This document shows positions 1 through 5,109 of a stretch of 5,109 nucleotides of DNA, one piece after another. A model generated the notes under the pieces. The model was not told the origin of the DNA. It was given only the letters and a program-made list of their open reading frames with translations, and ran no database searches. Numbering within the stretch: position 1 is the stretch's first letter; each line of letters opens with the position of its first letter. This stretch comes from Granulosicoccaceae bacterium (GTDB lineage: Bacteria; Pseudomonadota; Gammaproteobacteria; Granulosicoccales; Granulosicoccaceae). The stretch lies in assembly GCA_023301405.1 (NCBI GenBank), contig JALZUX010000687.1:1-5109 (forward strand). The letters run 5' to 3'. The position numbers and the translations under genes were made by a program.

Positions 1-110
1 CCCTAATTGCAATGAGAAAGCACAGAAATCGCACCGCAACCCGAGTAGATAGATCAACGATCAAGCGGCAACTTTACGCCACACTGACAGAGCAAAAGCT
101 GACGATCCGC

Positions 111-116
111 TATACT
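111..116 (+). promoter_or_regulatory. Candidate sigma-70 -10 box (TATACT)
   Basis: TATACT matches TATAAT at five of six bases and is the best -10-like hexamer upstream of the adaptor gene. The best -35-like hexamer, CTGACA at 84-89, is 21 bases away, which is too far for a normal promoter. At the usual 17-base spacing the hexamer is a poor CAGAGC. If used, it would leave a leader of roughly 135 bases before the adaptor start. The call rests on one hexamer and is tentative. Confidence 0.25.
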
Positions 117-247
117 CGTTTTACAACCAATGCAAGCTAGGCGCACATTCATTGCGACCCATCGGCACAAAATGTCTGTGACCCAACTGGCTTAGAGGCA
201 TCAGCACTCACATCATTCCATGACCAGTTTTTTTTAACACGAACATC

Positions 248-252
248 GAGAG
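248..252 (+). promoter_or_regulatory. Ribosome binding site of the adaptor gene
   Basis: GAGAG lies seven bases before the ATG at 260. This is a partial Shine-Dalgarno match at good spacing and supports 260 as the start over the next in-frame ATG at 281. Starting at 281 would also remove the only positive charge (Lys6) ahead of the hydrophobic anchor. Confidence 0.5.
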
Positions 253-259
253 CAAGCGC

Positions 260-1657
260 ATGAATCTACTCCTTAAGGTGATGCTACCGGTTTTAGTCCT
301 TATCGCCTGTGTTGCAACCGCAAAAGTAGTAGTGGCAAATCGTCCGGAGCCGCAAACCCGACCGCAATTCAAATCCACAACAAGCATTGATGCAACCCGT
401 ATTGAGAAATCAGACTATCCAGTATTTATTCAGACCCAGGGCACCGTCAGCCCGTCACGACAAGGGTCACTGGTACCAGAGGTGTCTGGCTCAATAATTT
501 CTGTGTCACCCAACTTTGTTGTTGGTGGCTCCTTTCGCAAAGACGAAGTATTACTGGAAATTGACCCCCGCGACTTCGAAATCGCGCTAACGCTCACAGA
601 AGCCACGTTTGCGCAGGCAAAAGCTGCACTTGCCGAAGAAACAGCACGTGCGACGCAGGCCAGTGAAGACTGGAAACGACTAGGCCGCAAAGGCTCGCCA
701 TCAAGCCTTACCTTGCGTAAGCCTCAAATGGCTGCGGCGCAAGCCACACAGGAGAGCGCCAGAGCAGAGGTACGACGTGCTCAACTCCACCTCGACCGCA
801 CCAAAATAAAAGCAAGCTATGATGGCAGCGTAAGCGCAAAAAATGTTGATCTTGGACAATACGTGAGCACCGGCAGCACACTTGGTGAAATACATGCCAT
901 TGACACTGCAGAAATCAGGTTGCCACTGAATAATCAGCAACTGGGTTTCATCACCCTGCCCGGCGTGGGCAGCAGCATCAAAAGCGAAGTCACCGTCAAC
1001 GCCAGCGTGGGCGGCACCGAACACACATGGAACGGCAGTATTGTTCGCAGCGAGGGGACGATTGACCCAAACAGCAGACAACTATTTGTGGTCGCACAAG
1101 TCGACAACCCAAATAACCTTGCATCTGATCGCCCGCCACTGCGAGTAGGCCAGTATGTTAAGGCCAACATCGCCGGTAAAGTTCTAAAAGATGTATTTGT
1201 GATTCCACGCTCTGCACTTCGAGAAGAACGGGAAGTATTGGTCGTTGATGAACTCAACACCCTGCAGGCAAAAACAGTCAACGTTATATGGAAAGACGCC
1301 AGTGTAGCTGTGATTAACGACGGGCTTGAGACAGGTGATGTAATCAGTCTTACTGCACTAGGATCTGTCACTAATGGTACCCGGGTCAGGGCTACCATTG
1401 ATGGCGTCGCTCCGCCAAACGAACGACAACGCCCCAACAGCGCCACAGCATCAACCTCACAAGATGATGCACAAAGCAGCAGTAAAAGTACTAGTGGCAG
1501 TGACAACCCACGAATGGCAGAACTAAAAACCTTGATCGAATCTGGCGGCGAGTTGCCACAACAAGCAAAGCAAAGATTTGAAGCACAAATTGCGGCTAAT
1601 GAACCTGTGCCAGATTGGATTCGGCAACACCTCAGAAAAACCGCAGAGGCAAAATAA
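260..1657 (+). CDS. RND efflux pump periplasmic adaptor subunit (HlyD/AcrA-type membrane fusion protein)
   Basis: This 465-residue protein should link the inner-membrane pump encoded just downstream to an outer-membrane channel. Seen: a short N-terminus with Lys6 and a hydrophobic segment at about 7-21; first half of a lipoyl-like domain at about 58-105 (TQGTV, then VGGSFRKDEVLLEIDPRDF); an Ala/Glu/Arg-rich helical hairpin at about 106-180 with RKPQ at 153-156; second lipoyl half at about 182-213 with DGSV and DLGQYV; a beta-barrel to about 305 (LRVGQYVKANI); and a membrane-proximal domain to about 380 (FVIPRSAL). From about 385 a Ser/Thr/Asp/Asn-rich linker leads to a charged, probably helical tail at 418-463. 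That tail goes beyond the domains usual in this family. Cys17 in LIAC fits a lipobox, so the protein may be a lipoprotein rather than helix-anchored. The stop codon shares its last base with the pump start. The family call is secure; the transported substrate is unknown. Confidence 0.95.
   Translation: MNLLLKVMLPVLVLIACVATAKVVVANRPEPQTRPQFKSTTSIDATRIEKSDYPVFIQTQGTVSPSRQGSLVPEVSGSIISVSPNFVVGGSFRKDEVLLEIDPRDFEIALTLTEATFAQAKAALAEETARATQASEDWKRLGRKGSPSSLTLRKPQMAAAQATQESARAEVRRAQLHLDRTKIKASYDGSVSAKNVDLGQYVSTGSTLGEIHAIDTAEIRLPLNNQQLGFITLPGVGSSIKSEVTVNASVGGTEHTWNGSIVRSEGTIDPNSRQLFVVAQVDNPNNLASDRPPLRVGQYVKANIAGKVLKDVFVIPRSALREEREVLVVDELNTLQAKTVNVIWKDASVAVINDGLETGDVISLTALGSVTNGTRVRATIDGVAPPNERQRPNSATASTSQDDAQSSSKSTSGSDNPRMAELKTLIESGGELPQQAKQRFEAQIAANEPVPDWIRQHLRKTAEAK
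1645..1649 (+). promoter_or_regulatory. Ribosome binding site that fixes the pump start at 1657
   Basis: AGAGG within the last codons of the adaptor gene lies seven bases before the ATG at 1657. This favours 1657 over the in-frame TTG at 1615, which would add 14 polar residues that do not belong to the RND N-terminus. The stop TAA (1655-1657) and the ATG share one base (TAATG), an arrangement typical of translational coupling. Confidence 0.75.
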
Positions 1658-4600
1658 TGCACTCAATGATCGCTTGGTTTACCCGCAACGGAGTCGCGGC
1701 AAATCTGATGATGTTTGCCATCATCATTTGGGGCTTGCACGCCGTATCAAACAAAATTCCACTGGAGGTTTTTCCGTCATTTGAACTCGACGCCGTCAGC
1801 ATCAGAGTCCCCTTTCGCGGGGCATCCCCCAGTGAAGTTGAAGAAGCGATCAACATCAAGATTGAAGAGGCTATTCAAGATGTGCAGGGCATCAAATCAA
1901 TCACCTCTACAGCCGCCGAAGGAATCGGATCAGTCAGGGTTGATGTCAATACAACGGCCAATATTGATGAGGTACTAGACGATATAAGCCTACGGGTAGA
2001 CCAGATAACCACATTTCCTGCCGATGCCGACGCACCTTTGGTTTACGTTCCTGAACGTAAACGCGAAGTAATCAGTGTTGTCATTGCCGGTGCTCTTTCA
2101 GAAAGAGAGTTGCGACAACTTGGAACAAAAGTTCGCAGCGATCTTGAATCACTACCTAATGTGTCTCAAGTGAGCTTATCAGGGGTGCGTGACTTCGAGC
2201 TCGCGATTGAAATCAGTGAGCAAACCTTGCGCGAATACGGCCTGACATTTGCCGAAGTAGCGAATGCCATCAGGCAATCTTCACTTGATCTCTCTGCTGG
2301 CGCGATCAAAACGGCGGGTGGTGAAGTACTAATTCGCACCCAAGGCCAAGGCTATACCACTGAGGACTTCGCAAGCGTAGTGGTCATTAATAGCGAAGAC
2401 GGAAGCCGGGTAACATTAGCTGATGTCGCAAAAATTTCAGATGGCTTTGAAGAAAACGCATTGCAAAAGCATTTTAATAGTCACAGCACTATTGAAATAG
2501 ATGTTTTCAGAACGGGCAACCAAAGCGCTATCATCGTTGCCGATGAAGTTAAGGACTATTTGCTGGAAGCACAGCTCACAATGCCCGAGAACGTCACACT
2601 GGGGTATTGGCGTGACAGGTCTCGAGTTGTAAAAGCAAGACTCTCAACGCTAAACAAAAGTGCCATCCAGGGTGGCATGTTGGTAATCTTACTGCTAGCG
2701 TTGTTTTTACGACCGGCGGTAGCATTCTGGGTTTTTATTGGCGTACCAGTTTCGTTTATGGGTGGACTGGCGCTAATGCCCGAGATAGGCGTGACACTCA
2801 ATTTAATTAGCCTGTTTGCTTTTATATTAGTACTTGGGATCGTGGTTGATGACGCCATTGTGACCGGTGAAAATATTTACACTCACATGCGGCGCAAACC
2901 CAACGCAACAGAGGCCGCCATTTCAGGCGCACAGGAAGTTGCGATTCCGGTCACGTTCGGGGTGTTAACGACAGTTGCTGCATTCATGCCCTTGCTGCTG
3001 GTAGAGGGTGTACGAGGAAAAATTTTCGCACAAATCCCGATGATCGTAGTTCCTGTGTTGTTGTTCTCACTGATCGAAACAAAATTTGTGCTACCGGCAC
3101 ACATGAAGCACTTAAACTTTCATAAAAAAACCAAACCCAATCCATTCTCTCGATTACAACACCGCATCGCCGATAGCCTTGAGTGGGCTATTCAAACACT
3201 CTATAAGCCGGCAATTAGCGGGTGTATGAGGCAACGGTATCTGACCGTCTCAGTTTTTATCGGCACAGCCATCATTGTATTCAGCCTGGTAAGCGCTGGC
3301 CATGTACGCTTTATTTTCTTTCCTCGAATTCAAAGTGAAGTGGCCAACGCATCACTCACGATGCCCTCAGGCACTCCGTTCGAAGTGACCCAAAAACACA
3401 TTAGCCGAATTAACGATGCCGCTGTAGAACTGCAGAAAAAATACATAGACGCGGAAACAAACGAAAGCATTATCGAAGGTATTATGGCAACCGCCGGAGC
3501 TCAAGGCGGCACTAATGGTCAGTCTCATATTGGCCGGGTAACTTTCGAAATCACCCCTCCCGAAGAGCGAACCCTCAACATCACCAGTAGCGAGCTTGTC
3601 ACTGAATGGCGACGTTCTATCGGGCAAATCCCCGGCGCTAAAGAGATTAACTACCGTGCTGAAATCGGGCGTGGGGGCTCGCCGATAAACGTGCAATTGT
3701 CAGGGCAGGATTTTGATCAACTGCGCAATGCCGCCGCCGAAATAAAAGAACGACTCGCCGCTTACCCTGGCGTCGAAGATATCACCGACAGTTTCGAGGG
3801 TGGCAAGCAGGAAGTAAAACTCGACATCAAACCGCAAGCGCAGGCTCTTGGCCTCACACTGGCTGATCTTGCAGGACAAGTACGTCAGGCATTCTTTGGC
3901 TTTGAGGTACAAACTATACAAAGAGATCGCGACGACGTTCGGGTGATTGTCAGATACCCTGAAGAGGAACGCCGATCATTGGATAGCCTGCAAACCATGA
4001 GCATCCGAACACCGGCAGGTGTCGATGTGCCCTTTTCAGAAGTTGCTGATGCCACTATCGGAAGGGGTTTCTCAACCATCAAACGTGTTGATCGTCGTCG
4101 CACACTAAACATTGAAGCAGACGCTGACAAGCAAACTGCCGACATAGAAGCAATTAAAAGTGCGCTGGCGAATGATCTTCCGGGGATTCTCGAGCAATAC
4201 CCGGCTTTGAGCTACACGCTGGAAGGCGAGGCTCGGGAGCAAAGAGACTCCTTTGGCAGCCTACGGACCGGCCTTCTTTTTGTATTAGGAGTAATCTACG
4301 CATTGCTGGCAATTCCATTGCGATCTTACGCCCAGCCCATCATGGTCATGTTGGTCATTCCATTTGGCGTGGTAGGAGCAATTTTGGGCCATGTCATCAT
4401 GGGGATGAACTTAAGCATCATGAGTTATATGGGCATGCTGGCTTTGAGTGGGGTAGTGATTAACGACAGCCTTGTACTGGTGCACTATGTCAACAAAAAC
4501 CGCGGTGAAGGCCAAACCCTTTTCGAGTCTGTGAGTGACGCTGGAGCTGCACGCTTTAGAGCGATCCTACTAACCTCTTTAACAACATTCTTTGGACTCA

Positions 4601-4821
4601 TGCCATTGATATTCGAAAAGAGCACACAAGCGCAATTTCTTATCCCTATGGCAGTATCACTGGGCTTCGGCATATTGTTCGCCACTGCTGTGACGTTGAT
4701 ACTTATCCCGATTAACTACCTTATCCTTGAGGATATCAAGGCCTTGTTTTCATCAAAACGAACTAAGAGGTTAGCCAACCCCCAAAGCGAATCTGCGATG
4801 AACGCAAAGCCGGAGACATAA
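1657..4821 (+). CDS. RND-type efflux transporter permease subunit (AcrB-like, proton-driven)
   Basis: The 1054-residue inner-membrane pump has the usual length for hydrophobe/amphiphile RND transporters, which work as trimers and exchange protons for substrates taken from the periplasm or outer leaflet. Seen: TM1 at about 12-30; a large periplasmic loop at about 31-337; TM2-TM6 between about 338 and 480; TM7 at about 527-548; a second periplasmic loop at about 549-867; TM8-TM12 between about 868 and 1022; and a polar cytoplasmic tail. Typical motifs are NGVAANLMM at the N-terminus, VFPSFELDAVSI after TM1, MPSGTPFEVT at 569-577, and GIVVDDAIVTGEN in TM4. D398 and D399 match AcrB D407/D408. R966 and T973 match AcrB R971 and T978. 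The AcrB K940 position in TM10 is instead N936, followed by D937 (GVVINDSLVLV). The gene starts in the adaptor's stop codon, so the two proteins are almost certainly co-translated partners. No outer-membrane channel gene is present. Family assignment is secure; substrate is not predictable. Confidence 0.97.
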   Translation: MHSMIAWFTRNGVAANLMMFAIIIWGLHAVSNKIPLEVFPSFELDAVSIRVPFRGASPSEVEEAINIKIEEAIQDVQGIKSITSTAAEGIGSVRVDVNTTANIDEVLDDISLRVDQITTFPADADAPLVYVPERKREVISVVIAGALSERELRQLGTKVRSDLESLPNVSQVSLSGVRDFELAIEISEQTLREYGLTFAEVANAIRQSSLDLSAGAIKTAGGEVLIRTQGQGYTTEDFASVVVINSEDGSRVTLADVAKISDGFEENALQKHFNSHSTIEIDVFRTGNQSAIIVADEVKDYLLEAQLTMPENVTLGYWRDRSRVVKARLSTLNKSAIQGGMLVILLLALFLRPAVAFWVFIGVPVSFMGGLALMPEIGVTLNLISLFAFILVLGIVVDDAIVTGENIYTHMRRKPNATEAAISGAQEVAIPVTFGVLTTVAAFMPLLLVEGVRGKIFAQIPMIVVPVLLFSLIETKFVLPAHMKHLNFHKKTKPNPFSRLQHRIADSLEWAIQTLYKPAISGCMRQRYLTVSVFIGTAIIVFSLVSAGHVRFIFFPRIQSEVANASLTMPSGTPFEVTQKHISRINDAAVELQKKYIDAETNESIIEGIMATAGAQGGTNGQSHIGRVTFEITPPEERTLNITSSELVTEWRRSIGQIPGAKEINYRAEIGRGGSPINVQLSGQDFDQLRNAAAEIKERLAAYPGVEDITDSFEGGKQEVKLDIKPQAQALGLTLADLAGQVRQAFFGFEVQTIQRDRDDVRVIVRYPEEERRSLDSLQTMSIRTPAGVDVPFSEVADATIGRGFSTIKRVDRRRTLNIEADADKQTADIEAIKSALANDLPGILEQYPALSYTLEGEAREQRDSFGSLRTGLLFVLGVIYALLAIPLRSYAQPIMVMLVIPFGVVGAILGHVIMGMNLSIMSYMGMLALSGVVINDSLVLVHYVNKNRGEGQTLFESVSDAGAARFRAILLTSLTTFFGLMPLIFEKSTQAQFLIPMAVSLGFGILFATAVTLILIPINYLILEDIKALFSSKRTKRLANPQSESAMNAKPET
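1706..1726 (+). repeat. Perfect 8-bp hairpin early in the pump coding region
   Basis: TGATGATG at 1706-1713 and CATCATCA at 1719-1726 are exact inverted repeats around a 5-base loop (TTTGC). They lie about 50 bases after the pump start and encode part of TM1 (Leu-Met-Met-Phe-Ala-Ile-Ile-Ile). A hairpin here could slow early translation. It may equally be a by-product of repeated ATG and ATC codons. Confidence 0.5.
2041..2062. repeat. 22-bp inverted repeat with perfect 10-bp arms inside the pump gene
   Basis: The arm GTTTACGTTC at 2041-2050 and the arm GAACGTAAAC at 2053-2062 are exact reverse complements separated by two bases (CT). The site encodes Val-Tyr-Val-Pro-Glu-Arg-Lys (residues 129-135 of the pump), and its second arm runs one base into the next codon (Arg136). 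The compact symmetry with a short centre resembles a dimeric regulator operator, for example of the TetR/AcrR type, more than an RNA hairpin, because the two-base centre is too short for a full loop. The repeat is directly visible; any binding role is inference. Confidence 0.7.
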
Positions 4822-4997
4822 GCAAAACTACTTATTATAGTAGCGCAGGCACGCGTTCTAATTGTGTGCTTTATCCATTGCCATCGATAGCTCAAGTTAG
4901 GCAATTCGCATTCACATATAGAAAAGGTAAAGATAGCTGGTGATAAATATCGTTACGTGATTTGCTCACGCCACAAAGGGCAACTCACAGAGAGTCA
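4822..4997. other. Convergent intergenic spacer
   Basis: This 176-bp spacer separates the 3' ends of the pump gene and the - strand gene. It contains only weak inverted repeats: 5-bp arms at 4828-4832/4839-4843, 6-bp arms ATTGCC/GGCAAT at 4877-4882/4900-4905 with a 17-base loop, and 5-bp arms CGTGA/TCACG at 4956-4960/4966-4970. None is GC-rich with a following T tract on the + strand, so no strong intrinsic terminator for the efflux operon is visible. Confidence 0.6.
4824..4843 (-). terminator. Weak candidate terminator hairpin for the convergent - strand gene
   Basis: Read on the - strand, CTACT and AGTAG (4843-4839 and 4832-4828) form a 5-bp stem with a 6-base AT loop, followed directly by TTTT (4827-4824). 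The geometry is terminator-like in that direction, but the stem is short and AT-rich and lies about 155 bases past the - strand stop codon. On the + strand it is preceded by A bases and lacks a T tract. Confidence 0.25.
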
Positions 4998-5109
4998 TTA
5001 ATCATTCGGCAATGCAGATACAAGGAGTGCTGACATCACCAATGTGCCGGCAATATAACCGACGACGTCCGGCTTGTTTTCAAAGGCAATTGTGGTAAAC
5101 CAACAAAAT
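4998..5109 (-). CDS. C-terminal end of an unidentified membrane protein (partial, runs off the right edge)
   Basis: A - strand frame is open from the right edge to a TAA at 5000-4998 and gives 36 residues. It contains KPDVVGYIAG followed by a hydrophobic helix (TLVMSALLVSA) and ends ALPND. The composition is that of a real integral-membrane C-terminus: a charged loop, then one TM-like helix ending next to the stop. The competing + strand frames here are short or arginine-rich. The start lies outside the window, so family and function cannot be told. It is convergent with the efflux operon and therefore not part of that transcript. The alternative is a chance open frame, since only 36 codons are visible. 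Confidence 0.55.
   Translation of the reverse strand, partial: FCWFTTIAFENKPDVVGYIAGTLVMSALLVSALPND

Larger units (their letters stand above)
1..259. other. Upstream non-coding region of the efflux operon
   Basis: No convincing gene is seen here. A + strand frame is open from base 3 to a TAG at 138-140, with an ATG at 12, but it would give only a basic, low-complexity 42-residue peptide with no clear ribosome site. On the - strand a frame is open from about base 72 to the left edge, with a TTG at 64-62 followed by a short hydrophobic stretch. That could be the start of a divergent gene but cannot be established. The region also holds a candidate -10 box at 111-116 and a run of eight T at 228-235. 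The 5' leader of the operon most likely lies here. Confidence 0.6.

Noticed and set aside
1..64. Possible start (TTG at 64) of a divergent - strand gene with a hydrophobic N-terminus
   Set aside because: Only about 21 codons are visible, the start is a rare codon with no good ribosome site, and no - strand ATG exists in this stretch. It cannot be supported from this window alone.
12..140. Possible small + strand gene of 42 residues upstream of the adaptor
   Set aside because: No recognisable motif or hydrophobic segment, no clear ribosome site, and it overlaps the only promoter-like box. It is most likely a chance open frame, or at best the end of a gene outside the window.
185..235. AACTGG/CCAGTT inverted repeat followed by eight T, resembling a leader terminator
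   Set aside because: The stem is only 6 bp with a loop of over 30 bases, too weak for an intrinsic terminator or attenuator.
470..479. 10-bp palindrome CTGGTACCAG in the adaptor gene
   Set aside because: Palindromes of this length are expected several times per 5 kb by chance.
1373..1399. 7-bp inverted repeat AATGGTA/TACCATT within the adaptor gene
   Set aside because: A 7-bp repeat with a 13-base loop is expected by chance in a window of this size, and nothing around it suggests a role.
1615..1656. In-frame TTG start that would extend the pump by 14 residues
   Set aside because: The added residues are polar and unlike RND N-termini, and the ATG at 1657 has a well-spaced AGAGG site and the family-typical start directly before TM1.
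934..1662. Long - strand open frame of 242 residues opposite the adaptor gene
   Set aside because: It is a Ser/Leu/Thr-rich antisense shadow of the adaptor, with no domain features and no promoter or ribosome site, while the + strand frame is clearly a real adaptor.
5010..5105. Short + strand open frame at the right edge, about 31 residues
   Set aside because: Arginine- and glutamine-rich with no motif, poorly spaced from the AAGGAG at about 5022, and lying opposite the more protein-like - strand frame.

Overview
The window carries a two-gene RND (resistance-nodulation-division) efflux operon on the + strand. It encodes a periplasmic adaptor (260-1657) and, starting in its stop codon, an inner-membrane RND pump subunit (1657-4821). 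A convergent gene on the - strand enters from the right edge, and only its last 36 codons are visible (4998-5109). There is no rRNA, tRNA, CRISPR array, insertion sequence or prophage signal.

The organism looks like a Gram-negative proteobacterium, most likely a free-living, perhaps marine, gammaproteobacterium. This rests on the tripartite-pump architecture, which needs an outer membrane, on a base composition near half G+C by eye, and on the adaptor and pump sequence style (RKPQ and DLGQYV in the adaptor, VVxND in TM10). The taxonomic placement is inference.

Layout: 1-259 is upstream sequence with one candidate -10 box, an 8-T run and no convincing gene. 260-1657 is the adaptor: membrane anchor, lipoyl/hairpin/lipoyl, beta-barrel and membrane-proximal domain, then an unusual Ser-rich linker and C-terminal helical tail. 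1657-4821 is the pump: 12 predicted TM helices and two large periplasmic loops, with the TM4 Asp-Asp pair kept but the usual TM10 lysine replaced. 4822-4997 is a convergent intergenic spacer with weak hairpins. 4998-5109 is the C-terminus of a - strand membrane protein.

The two complete genes should work together: the adaptor trimer would couple the proton-driven pump to an outer-membrane TolC-like channel. No channel gene and no regulator gene lie in the window, so the channel is probably encoded elsewhere or shared. Substrate cannot be read from the sequence.

I do not see a new type of system. The points most worth checking are a perfect inverted repeat with 10-bp arms inside the pump gene, the altered TM10 proton-relay position, and the adaptor's C-terminal extension.
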